Source: Geodermatophilus bullaregiensis (GTDB taxonomy: Bacteria; Actinomycetota; Actinomycetes; Mycobacteriales; Geodermatophilaceae). From it: a DNA stretch of 64,000 nucleotides. Where the stretch lies: assembly GCF_016907675.1 (NCBI RefSeq), contig NZ_JAFBCJ010000001.1, positions 3,224,001 to 3,288,000 on the forward strand. Direction: 5' to 3'. Positions 1 to 8,212 of this stretch are shown one piece after another. Position numbers and translations under genes: made by a program. How positions within the stretch are numbered: position 1 is the first letter of the stretch; each line of letters starts with the position of its first letter. Under the pieces are notes generated by a model. That model was not told where the DNA came from. It did no database searches and saw only the letters and a program-made list of their open reading frames with translations.

Positions 1-72
1 GCGCTCGAGCAGAACGTGAAGCCGCAGGTCGCCGTCGAGGCGCTCACCGTGGCGCTGCGCCTGCCGGCCTGA
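1..72 (+). CDS. holB: C-terminal end of probable DNA polymerase III subunit delta' (partial)
   Basis: Only the last 23 codons and a TGA stop lie in the window. The tail (ending ALTVALRLPA) resembles the C-terminus of the clamp-loader delta' subunit. The identification leans on context: in mycobacteria and other actinobacteria holB is followed directly by a tRNA-Thr gene, as here. The fragment is too short for domain evidence, so another protein cannot be excluded. Confidence 0.55.
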   Translation, partial: ALEQNVKPQVAVEALTVALRLPA

Positions 73-108
73 GGACCGGGCCGTCGCGGCCCGCCCGCGG
101 GGGTGTCG

Positions 109-114
109 TAGGCT
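109..114 (+). promoter_or_regulatory. Probable -10 element (TAGGCT) of tRNA-Thr
   Basis: The hexamer TAGGCT fits the actinobacterial TANNNT -10 consensus and ends 15 nt before the mature tRNA 5' end, leaving a short 5' leader. No clear -35 box is visible. The same hexamer precedes lysS and the DUF445 gene in this window. Confidence 0.5.
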
Positions 115-129
115 GTGTGCCGCACGCCC

Positions 130-202
130 GCCGCCTTAGCTCAGTCGGTAGAGCATCTCACTCGTAATGAGAAGGTCGTCGGTTCGATTCCGACAGGCGG
201 CT
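130..202 (+). tRNA. tRNA-Thr (anticodon CGU)
   Basis: A complete cloverleaf can be drawn. The acceptor stem pairs 130-136 with 195-201 and the discriminator base is T at 202. The D-arm carries TTAGCTCAGTCGGTAGAGC, the anticodon stem is 156-160/168-172 with the seven-base loop CTCGTAA (anticodon CGT at 163-165), and the T-arm has GGTTCGATTCC. The anticodon reads ACG codons. CCA is not encoded, so it must be added after transcription. Confidence 0.97.
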
Positions 203-387
203 CTCCCTCGCCCGGCGTCCCGCCGGAGCAGCTCCCGGTCCGGCATCATCGCTCGTCGGCGCGCGCGTCCTCCTTCGGAGGGAGCCGGTCCGTGCACCCC
301 TCACCCCTGGGCGGCGGAGTGCCGACCATGCGCTCGGGGCCCCACGCGGGGCGCCCGCGTCACGGATGACGAGCGAGAGGAACAGCG

Positions 388-1035
388 ATGAGCACGCCGG
401 GAGTCGACCACCCGGAGGAGCGGTCGGTCGTCGACGTCAAGGCGGTCAGCCGCGACGACGTGCTGGTCAGCTTCGTCGAGCAGGTGTCGGCGGGCGAGCT
501 GGTGCTCAGCGTCGGCACGGACGCCGAGCAGCGCCGCGTGCGGCTGGAGCCCGGGGAGCACCTCGAGCTGATCTGGCGCGGTCCCGAGGAGCTCCGGTCG
601 GTGCCGGCCGAGCTGGTCGCCGTCACCAAGGAGGACGACCCCACCTGGCGCGTCCGCACCATCGGGCCCTCGTCGCGCGGTCAGCGCCGGGCCGCCGTCC
701 GGGCGCCCCTGGACGTGCCGTTGGAGCTGAAGGTGGGCCAGACCGTCCTGCCCGGCGCCACCCTCGACCTCAGCGAGGGCGGCACCCGCTGCCTGCTGGC
801 CGGCGACTCCGCGAAGCAGCCGGCCGTCGAGCCCGGCACCGTCGTCCCGGTGACCGTCGACCTCGACGGCGAGCGCCTCACCGTCGACGCCGAGGTGGTG
901 CGGCGCCACCCGCGGGAGGACGAGCGGACGGAGCTGTCCCTGCGCTTCCTGCGCATCGGCGAGAAGCGCGAGGACCAGATCCGCCGCCGGGTCTTCGCCG
1001 AGCTGCGCGACCTGCGCTCCCGCGGCCTGATCTGA
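388..1035 (+). CDS. PilZ domain protein (YcgR-like, cyclic-di-GMP effector)
   Basis: The protein has 215 residues. An N-terminal beta-rich half resembles the YcgR N-domain. It is followed by a PilZ domain with the two ligand motifs, RxxxR within RGQRRAAVR (about residues 97-105) and DxSxxG as DLSEGG (about 127-132). PilZ domains bind cyclic-di-GMP and transmit it to motility, surface or polysaccharide machinery; the partner cannot be read here. A purine-rich GAGAGGAAC lies just before the ATG. The next gene is a receiver-HPt protein, so both may belong to a signalling pair. No transmembrane segment is visible. The 185 bp between the tRNA and this gene show no other feature. Confidence 0.88.
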   Translation: MSTPGVDHPEERSVVDVKAVSRDDVLVSFVEQVSAGELVLSVGTDAEQRRVRLEPGEHLELIWRGPEELRSVPAELVAVTKEDDPTWRVRTIGPSSRGQRRAAVRAPLDVPLELKVGQTVLPGATLDLSEGGTRCLLAGDSAKQPAVEPGTVVPVTVDLDGERLTVDAEVVRRHPREDERTELSLRFLRIGEKREDQIRRRVFAELRDLRSRGLI

Positions 1036-1146
1036 CCCGGCCGCGGCGCCGGACCTCGATCGGCTCCAGTCGGAGCTGTTCCCTGCCGATGTCCCGGTGA
1101 CGCGGCGGGCGGCCGGCCCGGCGGACGACGGATCGAGGAGGGGCCC

Positions 1147-1911
1147 GTGGCCTCCGTGCTGCTCGTGGAGGACGAGGACACCACCCGCCTCCTGCTCGAG
1201 GCGCGGCTGCGGTGGGCCGGGCACCGGGTGCACGCCGTCGCCTCGGCCCCCGAGGCCCGCGCGGTGATGGGCGGTGCCGTCCCGCCGGAGGTCGTGGTCA
1301 CCGACATGTTCATGCCCGGCGGCAGCGGCCTGGGGCTGGTCTCCTCGCTGCGCGCGCACCCCGACTCGGCCACCGTGCCCGTCGTGTTCCTCAGCGCCCG
1401 CGCGCTGCCCGGCGACGTCGCCGCCGGCCGCGCCCTGGGCGCGGTCTACCTGGGCAAGCCCTGCACCGTCGCCGAGCTGACCGCGGCGATCGCCCAGGTC
1501 CTCGGCGCGCCGGAGACCGCCCTCGAGGGGGTGGTGCGCCAGCGGGTCGCCGACCTCGGCGCCGTCGACAGCGACGAGGAGCGCGAGCTCGTCGCCACGC
1601 TGCTCGACCTCTTCGTGGAGCAGGCCCCCGCCGCGGTGGCCGCCGTCGAGGGTGCGGCGGTCGCGGGCGACGCCGTCCTCCTCCAGCAGGCCGCGCACCG
1701 CCTGGGCGGAGCCGCGGCCACCCTCGGCGCCGAGCCGCTGGCCCGCGCCTGCGCGGAGTGGGACGAGGCCGCGCAGGAGGGCTCCCTGCCCGACCCCGCG
1801 CGCGTGGCGGCCGTCCTCTCCCAGGAGGTGCCGGCGACCTGCGCCGTCTTCGCCGCGCTGGCCGCCGAGCTGCGCGCCGGCCCGCCGGGGGACGACGTCA
1901 CCGGCGGCTGA
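1147..1911 (+). CDS. Response regulator with fused HPt domain (no DNA-binding output)
   Basis: The 254-residue protein has two modules. The receiver domain (about 1-120) shows the acidic pair in VEDED, the phospho-acceptor Asp in VVTDMFMPGG (about residue 53) and the conserved Lys in YLGKP (about 104). A linker leads to an HPt domain (about 140-250) with the phospho-transfer His in AHRLGGAAATLG (His about 184). No effector domain is present, so it probably relays phosphate to another protein. GTG 1147 is chosen because GGAGGGG lies just upstream and the receiver fold begins immediately. No histidine kinase is adjacent, so its partner must be encoded elsewhere. Confidence 0.85.
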   Translation: MASVLLVEDEDTTRLLLEARLRWAGHRVHAVASAPEARAVMGGAVPPEVVVTDMFMPGGSGLGLVSSLRAHPDSATVPVVFLSARALPGDVAAGRALGAVYLGKPCTVAELTAAIAQVLGAPETALEGVVRQRVADLGAVDSDEERELVATLLDLFVEQAPAAVAAVEGAAVAGDAVLLQQAAHRLGGAAATLGAEPLARACAEWDEAAQEGSLPDPARVAAVLSQEVPATCAVFAALAAELRAGPPGDDVTGG

Positions 1912-1934
1912 CCGGCGTCGGCCAGGATGCGGCC

Positions 1935-2683
1935 GTGGACAGAGCCCGGCTCAGCGCGGTCGCCCACCGCTGGCACCCCGTCGCCGCCCCCGTCTCCGAC
2001 GAGGGTCTCCGCCGGCTGCTCGAGCGGCTGGCCCCGCCCGGCCACGGCCGCGTCCTCGACCTCGGCTGCGGCTCCGGCGCGTGGCTGCTGCCGCTGCTGG
2101 CCGCCTCGCCCGGCCTGACCGGCGTCGGCGTGGACACCTCCGCCCCCGCCCTCGACGCCGCCCGCGACCGCGCGGCGATGGCCGGGCTCGTCCGGCAGGT
2201 CGACCTCGTGCAGGCCGACGCCGCGGGCTGGCGGGGCGGCACCTTCGACGTCGTCGTCTGCATCGGCGCCACGCACGTCTTCGGCGGCCCCGCCGGCACG
2301 CTCGCCGCGCTGCGCGGCCACCTGCGCCCCGGCGGCCGGCTGCTGTTCGGCGACGCCTTCTGGGAGGCCGGCCCGAGCCCCCGCGCGCTGGCCGGTCTGG
2401 GCGCCGGCCCGGCGAGCTCCCCGACCTGCCCGGGCTGCTGGCCGAGGTCGCCCGCGCCGGCCTCGAGCCGGGGTACGGGCACCTGTCCACGCTCGCCGAG
2501 TGGGACGAGTACGAGTGGTGCTGGACCGGCGCGCTCACCGACTGGGCGCTCACCGAGGCGCCCACCGCCGACGAGCGGGAGCAGGCCCTCGACGCCGCCC
2601 GCACCCACCGCCGCCAGTGGCTCGAGGGCTACCGCGGCGAGCTGGGGTTCCTCACCGCGGTCCTGCACGACCCGCGGGCCTGA
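1935..2683 (+). pseudogene. SAM-dependent methyltransferase, broken by a -1 frameshift
   Basis: The N-terminal part shows a class I methyltransferase motif I (LDLGCGSG) and continues through RPGGRLLFGDAFWE in one frame. Near 2405-2412 homology-like coding moves to the frame one base earlier, continuing GELPDLPGLLAEV and ending HDPRA at TGA 2681-2683. Adding one C in the run at about 2408-2411 (GGCCCGGC) would restore a single frame of about 249 codons. The start is GTG 1935 by frame and fold; the ribosome site is weak. Either the gene is a recent pseudogene or one base is missing from the assembly. The substrate is unknown. Its stop codon is also the first triplet of a 208-bp repeat. Confidence 0.7.
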
Positions 2684-2888
2684 CAGCGGTGTGCCGGTTG
2701 GTCGGCGGCCGTGGCCTCCGACGCCGGCGGTGATGTGCGCTGAGTGCTCGTCCTGGAGACCAACGTGCGCCGTGGGCGCACACTGCTGCAGGTTGCGCCG
2801 CCCACCGTGGTCAGCCGACCGGCACCAGCGCCCGCCGGCGTGCGAGCCCGGGCCAGCACCTGGCAAGCAACGCGCACGCCGCTGTGAG
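2681..2888 (+). repeat. 208-bp terminal-inverted-repeat element, copy 1 (MITE-like)
   Basis: This stretch recurs at 31886-32093 with exactly the same length, no gaps, and about nine of ten bases identical by hand alignment. Ends are inverted repeats: CAGCGGTGTGC at the left and GCACGCCGCTG at the right (one mismatch in this copy). Both ends are flanked by TGA, as a 3-bp target duplication would be; the left TGA is the stop codon of the upstream gene. An internal hairpin GTGCGCC-GTG-GGCGCAC lies at 2765-2781. There is no transposase gene inside. With the terminator at 2903-2942 it fills the 318 bp between the methyltransferase remnant and ppa. Confidence 0.75.
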
Positions 2889-2902
2889 CACCCCGGACAC
2901 GA

Positions 2903-2942
2903 CGACGGCGGTGCACCTCCGTTGAGGGGTGCACCGCCGTCG
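2903..2942. terminator. Bidirectional terminator hairpin between convergent genes
   Basis: A perfect 15-bp stem (2903-2917 with 2928-2942, CGACGGCGGTGCACC and its complement) encloses a 10-nt loop. It lies between the plus-strand methyltransferase remnant and the minus-strand ppa. There is no T-tract, which is usual for actinobacterial terminators. Confidence 0.75.
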
Positions 2943-3001
2943 GTCGTCCGTCGTGCGGTCAGGGGCCCAAGGGGCCGGGGACGAGTGGGGAGGAGCGGCC
3001 G

Positions 3002-3493
3002 TCAGTGGCCGCCGGCCTCCTGGGCGCGCTTGAGCGAGGCCTCGATCTCGGCCTGGGCCTCGGCCCGCCCGACCCAGTTGGCGCCCTCGACCGACTTGCC
3101 CGGCTCGAGGTCCTTGTAGGTCTCGAAGAAGTGCTGGATCTCCAGCCGGTCGAACTCCGAGACGTCGGTGATGTCCTGGAGGTGGGCCATGCGGGGGTCG
3201 GTCGCCGGGACGGTGAGGACCTTGTCGTCCCCACCCGCCTCGTCGGTCATCCGGAACATGCCGATGGCCCGGCAGGTGATCAGGCACCCGGGGAACGTCG
3301 GCTCCTCCAGCAGGACCAGGGCGTCGAGCGGGTCGCCGTCCTGGCCCAGGGTGTTCTCGATGTACCCGTAGTCGGCCGGGTACCGCGTGGAGGTGAACAG
3401 CATCCGGTCGAGCCGGATGCGCCCGGTGGCGTGGTCCAGCTCGTACTTGTTCCGCTGGCCCTTGGGGATCTCTACCGTCACGTCGAACTGCAC
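3002..3493 (-). CDS. ppa: Inorganic pyrophosphatase
   Basis: A 163-residue soluble family I pyrophosphatase that hydrolyses PPi to phosphate and pulls nucleotide and tRNA-charging reactions forward. The signature DGDPLD (residues 52-57) carries metal-binding aspartates, preceded by [10 protein letters not shown], the usual active-site block. Length is typical of actinobacterial enzymes. The start chosen is GTG at 3493, giving [12 protein letters not shown], the normal N-terminus; no Shine-Dalgarno sequence is evident, so the mRNA may have a very short leader. It diverges from dacB, as ppa and dacB do in mycobacteria. Confidence 0.96.
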   Translation of the reverse strand: MQFDVTVEIPKGQRNKYELDHATGRIRLDRMLFTSTRYPADYGYIENTLGQDGDPLDALVLLEEPTFPGCLITCRAIGMFRMTDEAGGDDKVLTVPATDPRMAHLQDITDVSEFDRLEIQHFFETYKDLEPGKSVEGANWVGRAEAQAEIEASLKRAQEAGGH

Positions 3494-3503
3494 GGCACGT
3501 AGT

Positions 3504-4982
3504 GTGGCCCACCGGTACCAGGCCCACCGGCGCAGGTCCGGACCGGGGCCTCTTCCGGGGGAGGGCACCATCGCGCCGAACGGGTCGACGACCGTCACGC
3601 CGAGCTACGGGCGGCTGCGCCGGCGGCTCCTGCTGACCGTCCTGGCGGTCGTGCTGGTCGCCGCGCTGGTCGCGGTCGGGGTGGTCGTCTGGTCGGGGGA
3701 CGGCGCCGCCGACGACCCCGCCGACCGGGCCGCCGCCACGCTGCCCGCGGTCGGGGAGCCGGACCCGGTGCTGGCCGCCCTGTCCACCGGTGCGCCGGCG
3801 CCCGACCCCGACGTGCTCGCCACCCGGCTGACCCCGCTGCTGGCCGCCCCCGCGCTGCTCGGCGGCGTGTCGGCCGAGGTGGTCGACGTCGCCAGCGGGC
3901 AGACGCTGTTCGACCAGGAGGCCGGCGACCCGGTGACCCCGGCCTCCACGGCCAAGCTGCTGACCGCCGTCGCCACCCTCACCACCCTCGACCCCGCGGA
4001 CACCCTCGAGACGAGGGTCGTCGCCGGCGCCACCCCGGACGAGGTCGTGCTCGTCGGCGGCGGCGACCCCACCCTGTCGACCACCGCGCCCTCCCTGGCC
4101 TACCCGGGCGCCGCGACCGTCGCCGACCTGGCCACCCAGGTGCAGGCCGCGCTCCCGCCGGGGACGACGGTCAGCCGGGTCGTCGTCGACAACTCGCTGT
4201 TCGAGGGCCCGCTCACCGCGGAGGGCTGGGGGCCCGAGGACGCGCCGTCGAGCTACGCCGCCCCGGTCACGGCCACCGCCGTCGACGGCGCCCGCGTCAC
4301 GTCGGGGGAGAACCCGCGCAGCGGGCAGCCGGGCACCGACGCCGGTGCCGCGCTGGCCGCGGCCCTCGGCGCGCCCCGCGCGACGGTGCAGCTCGGCCCG
4401 GCCCCCGACGGGGCGGCGACGCTCGGCAGCGTCCGCTCCGCCCCGGTCACCCGGCTGGTCGAGCAGGCGCTGTCGCAGTCGGACAACCTGCTGGCCGAGT
4501 CGCTGGCCCGCCACGTCGCACTGGCCCGCGGCCTGCCGGCGACCTTCGAGGGGGCCGCGCAGGGGGTCACCGACGCCCTGGAGGAGGCCGGGGTCGACGT
4601 GTCCGACGTCGACCTGTACGACGGCAGCGGCCTGTCCCGGTTGGACCTGGTCACCCCCGACGTCCTCACCGACCTCGTCACCGGGGCCGCCGACGGCTCG
4701 CTCGCCGGGACCTCGGCCGTCCTGTCCGGCCTGGCGGTGGCCGGCTACGACGGCACGCTGTTCGACCGGGGCGACGACGACCCCGCGACCGCGCCCGGCG
4801 CGATCCGCGGCAAGACCGGCACCCTGCTCGGCGTGCACGCCCTCGCCGGCACCGTCGTGACCGCCGACGGCCGGCTGCTCGCCTACGCGCTGGTCGCCAA
4901 CGGCACCTCCGGCGGCGGGGACCCGGAGGAGGCCGCCCTCGATGCCGTCGCCTCCACGCTGGCCGCCTGCGGCTGCAGCTGA
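3504..4982 (+). CDS. dacB: D-alanyl-D-alanine carboxypeptidase/endopeptidase, PBP4 family (S13)
   Basis: The protein (about 492 residues) has an N-terminal membrane anchor ([22 protein letters not shown]) and an extracytoplasmic penicillin-binding domain. All three catalytic motifs are present: SxxK as STAK (about 148-151), SxN as SDN (about 326) and KTG in GKTGTLLG (about 437). It trims or cleaves peptidoglycan stem peptides. The start is uncertain: GTG 3504 is the only plausible in-frame start before the anchor and would leave just 10 bp to the ppa start codon. Position beside ppa, DUF2342, tilS and hpt matches mycobacterial order. Confidence 0.9.
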   Translation: MAHRYQAHRRRSGPGPLPGEGTIAPNGSTTVTPSYGRLRRRLLLTVLAVVLVAALVAVGVVVWSGDGAADDPADRAAATLPAVGEPDPVLAALSTGAPAPDPDVLATRLTPLLAAPALLGGVSAEVVDVASGQTLFDQEAGDPVTPASTAKLLTAVATLTTLDPADTLETRVVAGATPDEVVLVGGGDPTLSTTAPSLAYPGAATVADLATQVQAALPPGTTVSRVVVDNSLFEGPLTAEGWGPEDAPSSYAAPVTATAVDGARVTSGENPRSGQPGTDAGAALAAALGAPRATVQLGPAPDGAATLGSVRSAPVTRLVEQALSQSDNLLAESLARHVALARGLPATFEGAAQGVTDALEEAGVDVSDVDLYDGSGLSRLDLVTPDVLTDLVTGAADGSLAGTSAVLSGLAVAGYDGTLFDRGDDDPATAPGAIRGKTGTLLGVHALAGTVVTADGRLLAYALVANGTSGGGDPEEAALDAVASTLAACGCS

Positions 4983-4990
4983 GGCAAGGA

Positions 4991-5040
4991 CCCTCCTGCC
5001 CCCGCCGCTCGCAGGGTCGCGGCAGGCCCCTGCAGGAGGG
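4991..5040 (+). terminator. Terminator-like hairpin after dacB
   Basis: CCCTCCTGC (4991-4999) pairs with GCAGGAGGG (5032-5040) around a GC-rich inner region. It belongs to the recurring nested-hairpin type seen also after other genes in this window. Confidence 0.6.
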
Positions 5041-5054
5041 CCTACGGTGAGGCG

Positions 5055-6140
5055 ATGAGCAGCAGCGCACTGGTCGACTGGGATCTCGCCGGTCGGACGG
5101 CCCGCCGGCTGGCCGGGCCGGGGCCGACGACCACCCGGCAGGAGGCCGCGGACGTCGTCCGCGAGCTGCACGAGGCGTCGGCCACGGCCGTCGCCCACGT
5201 CGAGGGCCTCACCGGACTGCGCCCGGTCGAGGGCGGGCCGGTGCCCGAGGTCGCCGTCGTCGACCGGCCCGGCTGGATCGACGCCAACGCCACCGGCATG
5301 GCGACCCTGCTCGACCCGCTGGTGCACGCCCTCACCGAGCGGCAGGAGACCCGGCCGGGGCCGCTGGCCACCGCGATCGGCTCCCGCGCCACCGGCGTGC
5401 AGGCCGGGGGCCTGCTGGCGTTCCTGTCCTCGCGCGTGCTCGGCCAGTACGAGGTCTTCGGCACCGGCGGGCGACTGCTGCTGGTGGCGCCCAACATCGT
5501 CGACGCCGAGCGCCGGCTGGGCGTCGACCCGTCGGACTTCCGGCTCTGGGTCTGCCTGCACGAGGTCACCCACCAGCTGCAGTTCACCGCCTTCCCGTGG
5601 CTGCGCGACCACCTCGAGGCGCAGATCTCCGAGTTCGTCGAGGCCACCGACCTCAGCCCCGACGCGCTGCGCGACCGCATGGCCGACCTGCTGCGCGGCA
5701 TCACCGACGCCGTCCGCGGCGGCGACGACGACACCGGCTCGCAGGGCCTCATGGCGCTCGTGCGCGACCCCGCCCAGCGCGCCGTCCTCGACCGGGTCAC
5801 CGCGGTGATGAGCCTGGTGGAGGGGCACGCCGAGTACGTCATGGACGGGGTGGGCCCCGACGTCGTGCCCTCGGTGCGCACCCTGCGCAAGCGCTTCGCC
5901 CAGCGCCGCAAGGGCCGCGGCCCGCTCGACCGCGTGCTGCGCCGGCTGCTCGGCCTGGAGCAGAAGATGAAGCAGTACGCCGACGGCCGGCTCTTCGTCG
6001 GCGGCGTCGTCGACCTGGTCGGCATGGAGGGCTTCAACCGCGTGTGGGCCGGCCCGGAGAACCTGCCGCTGGTCGAGGAGCTCACCGAGCCCGCACGCTG
6101 GGTCGAGCGGGTGCACGGCCGCCCGGCCGTCACCGCCTGA
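5055..6140 (+). CDS. Zinc-dependent metalloprotease, DUF2342 family
   Basis: A 361-residue protein with the zincin motif HEVTH (His169, Glu170, His173), followed by QLQFTAFPWL, diagnostic of DUF2342, sometimes labelled F420-biosynthesis-associated. The natural substrate is unknown. No signal peptide is visible, so it should be cytoplasmic. TACGGT (5043-5048) sits six bases before the ATG, which suggests a leaderless transcript starting at or near the start codon. It sits between dacB and tilS as in mycobacteria. The F420 link comes from the family name only. Confidence 0.9.
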   Translation: MSSSALVDWDLAGRTARRLAGPGPTTTRQEAADVVRELHEASATAVAHVEGLTGLRPVEGGPVPEVAVVDRPGWIDANATGMATLLDPLVHALTERQETRPGPLATAIGSRATGVQAGGLLAFLSSRVLGQYEVFGTGGRLLLVAPNIVDAERRLGVDPSDFRLWVCLHEVTHQLQFTAFPWLRDHLEAQISEFVEATDLSPDALRDRMADLLRGITDAVRGGDDDTGSQGLMALVRDPAQRAVLDRVTAVMSLVEGHAEYVMDGVGPDVVPSVRTLRKRFAQRRKGRGPLDRVLRRLLGLEQKMKQYADGRLFVGGVVDLVGMEGFNRVWAGPENLPLVEELTEPARWVERVHGRPAVTA

Positions 6141-6153
6141 CCCCCGGACGCCG

Positions 6154-7182
6154 GTGAGCGGGCCGCCGCCGGCGGTCGCCGCCGTCCGCAGCGCCGTCCG
6201 GCCCGGCCTGCGCGGCTCGCCGCAGCCGGTGCTGGTGGCCGTCAGCGGGGGAGGGGACTCCCTGGCGCTGGCCGCCGCGGTGGCCTTCGAGGCGCCGCGT
6301 GCCGGCGTGCCCGCCGGCGCGGTCACCGTCGACCACGGCCTGCAGCCCGGCTCGCCCGGGCGGGCCCGGCGGACGGCGGACCTGGTGCGCGACCTCGGCC
6401 TGGACCCGGTGCTCGTCCTGCCCGTGACCGTCGGTGCCGACGGCGGGCCCGAGGGCGCCGCCCGCACCGCCCGGTACGCCGCCCTCGCCGGGGCGGCCGC
6501 CGGGCACGGGGCCCGCGTCGCCCTCGGGCACACCCTCGACGACCAGGCCGAGACCGTGCTGCTCGGCCTGGGCCGCGGGTCGGGCCCGCGCTCGGTGGCG
6601 GGCATGGTGGCCGAGCGCCCGCCGTTCTGGCGCCCGCTGCTCGGCGTCCGCCGGTCGGTCACCCGCGAGGCGTGCGCCGCGCTCGGCCTGCCGGTGTGGG
6701 ACGACCCGTGGAACACCGACCCCGCCCACCGCCGCGCCCGGCTGCGCGCCGAGGTGCTGCCCCTGCTGGAGGACGTGCTGGGTGGCGGTGTCGCCCCCGC
6801 CCTGGCCCGCACCGCCGAGCAGCTCAGGGAGGACCTCGACGCCCTCGACGGGCTGGCCGCCGGGCACCTGGCGCGGCTGGCCGGCGACGGCTGCCTGCCG
6901 GCCGGCGAGCTGGCCGCGCTGCCGGCCGCGCTGCGCCGGCGGGTGCTGCGCGGGTGGCTGCGCAACGGCGGCGTCCCCGACCTGCAGGCGACCCACCTCG
7001 GCGCCGTCGACGCGCTGCTCACCGGCTGGCGCGGCCAGGGGCCGGTGGCGCTCCCGGGCGGTGCCGAGGCGTTCCGGGCGTCTGGCAGGCTGGTGCTGCG
7101 GCCCGCCGGCTGCCGCGGCGGGAGGGCCCGGCCGGCCGCCGATCCCCGCCCGGTCCCCGATCCCGAGGAGCAGCACCCGTGA
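6154..7182 (+). CDS. tilS: tRNA(Ile)-lysidine synthetase
   Basis: A 342-residue N-type ATP pyrophosphatase with the PP-loop SGGGDS (about residues 31-36). It converts C34 of tRNA-Ile(CAU) to lysidine so that the tRNA reads AUA codons, an essential step. The HTLDDQAET segment and DDPWNTD are typical of the catalytic domain. The C-terminal tRNA-binding part is short, as in other actinobacteria. GTG 6154 is used as start. The stop overlaps hpt by GTGA, so the two are translationally coupled. Confidence 0.94.
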   Translation: MSGPPPAVAAVRSAVRPGLRGSPQPVLVAVSGGGDSLALAAAVAFEAPRAGVPAGAVTVDHGLQPGSPGRARRTADLVRDLGLDPVLVLPVTVGADGGPEGAARTARYAALAGAAAGHGARVALGHTLDDQAETVLLGLGRGSGPRSVAGMVAERPPFWRPLLGVRRSVTREACAALGLPVWDDPWNTDPAHRRARLRAEVLPLLEDVLGGGVAPALARTAEQLREDLDALDGLAAGHLARLAGDGCLPAGELAALPAALRRRVLRGWLRNGGVPDLQATHLGAVDALLTGWRGQGPVALPGGAEAFRASGRLVLRPAGCRGGRARPAADPRPVPDPEEQHP

Positions 7183-7772
7183 GCGAGACCGCGTCCACTC
7201 CCGCCCCGCAGGGCGCGCTGGGCCCCGACCACGGCTACGGCCCCGACATCGACCACGTGCTGCTCTCCGAGGAGCAGATCCAGTCCAAGATCACCGAGCT
7301 GGCCGCCGAGATCGCCCGCGACTACGCCGGGCGCGAGGTGCTCCTCGTCGGCGTCCTCAAGGGCGCGGTGCTGTTCATGAGCGACTTCGCCCGGGCCCTG
7401 CAGCTGCCCACCCAGATGGAGTTCATGGCCGTCTCCTCCTACGGCAGCTCCACCAGCTCCTCGGGCGTCGTCCGGATCCTCAAGGACCTCGACCGCGACA
7501 TCTCCGACAGGCACGTGCTGGTGCTCGAGGACATCATCGACTCCGGCCTGACGCTGTCCTGGCTGCTGAAGAACCTCGGCGGGCGGCGGCCGGCCTCGCT
7601 GGAGGTCTGCGCGCTGCTGCGCAAGCCCGACGCGATCAAGGTCGAGGTGCCGGTGCGCTACGTCGGCTTCGACATCCCCAACGAGTTCGTCGTCGGTTAC
7701 GGCCTCGACTACGCCGAGCGCTACCGCGACCTGCCCTACATCGGGACGCTGAAGCCCGAGGTGTACCAGTGA
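7179..7772 (+). CDS. hpt: Hypoxanthine(-guanine) phosphoribosyltransferase
   Basis: A 197-residue purine-salvage enzyme joining hypoxanthine or guanine to PRPP. The PRPP-binding loop is [12 protein letters not shown] (about 113-124), and [19 protein letters not shown] is the standard C-terminal block. GTG 7179 overlaps the tilS stop by four bases and has GAGGAG (7165-7170) upstream, which fixes the start. Co-transcription of tilS and hpt ahead of ftsH is widely conserved in bacteria. Confidence 0.95.
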   Translation: MSETASTPAPQGALGPDHGYGPDIDHVLLSEEQIQSKITELAAEIARDYAGREVLLVGVLKGAVLFMSDFARALQLPTQMEFMAVSSYGSSTSSSGVVRILKDLDRDISDRHVLVLEDIIDSGLTLSWLLKNLGGRRPASLEVCALLRKPDAIKVEVPVRYVGFDIPNEFVVGYGLDYAERYRDLPYIGTLKPEVYQ

Positions 7773-8212
7773 CGTGGTCGACCTACCGGTCGACACCGCG
7801 GCCAGGAGCCGTCCCCGGCCTGCGCCGAGCTCAGCCGTCGCACCCTTCCCGGAGCCCTTCGGGCCCCGCTCGGGCACGACCCTCGCAGGGCGGCTCACGG
7901 TGACAGCGCGGCCAGGAGCCCACGAGGACCTCGGTACCCTCCACGCCTCGCTCGCTCGGCGCGGGCCCCTGCACCGAGGCCGATCGGCGCGCTGAGCCGC
8001 CCCGGCCCGCTGCGGGTGGGGCACCGACGGGGCTACCCGGCAGGGTGTGCCCAGCTCGCGGACAGGGGACGCACAGCCGTCCCGGTGTACCGTCGAGCGC
8101 AACGACGCTGGACCGCGCGAGGGTGCCCGCCCGGCGCGCGCGGCGCGTCACCCGGACGATCAGGAGGGTCGACGGGCCAGGCCGGAGCCCTCCGGCTGCC
8201 CGGCATCGGTGT
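7773..8212 (+). promoter_or_regulatory. 440-bp intergenic region with likely ftsH promoter and long leader
   Basis: No convincing gene is present; a 73-codon frame starting at 7774 has no ribosome site and low-complexity content. A candidate -10 hexamer TACCGT lies at 8088-8093, giving an ftsH leader of about 110 nt. Near the 3' end CGGAG and CTCCG (about 8182-8194) can form a small hairpin. The short sequence GCGGCCAGGAGCC occurs twice (near 7800 and 7910); its meaning is unknown. Confidence 0.45.

Noticed and set aside
115..369. A short plus-strand frame over the first tRNA (with LAQSVEHLTRNEKVVGSIPTGGS)
   Set aside because: The peptide is a known translation artefact of tRNA-Thr sequence.
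2681..2888. A minus-strand reading frame open through both 208-bp repeats (CQVLARARTPAGAGAG...)
   Set aside because: The two copies differ mostly by amino-acid-changing substitutions, no ribosome site or common start exists, and the frames merge with unrelated sequence.
7774..7995. Possible 73-residue gene between hpt and ftsH
   Set aside because: No ribosome site, compositionally like the antisense noise, and no recognisable domain.
2811..8102. A 1763-codon open frame on the minus strand
   Set aside because: It runs antisense to dacB, DUF2342, tilS and hpt, encodes low-complexity Arg/Gly/Ala sequence, and exists because stop codons are rare in GC-rich DNA.
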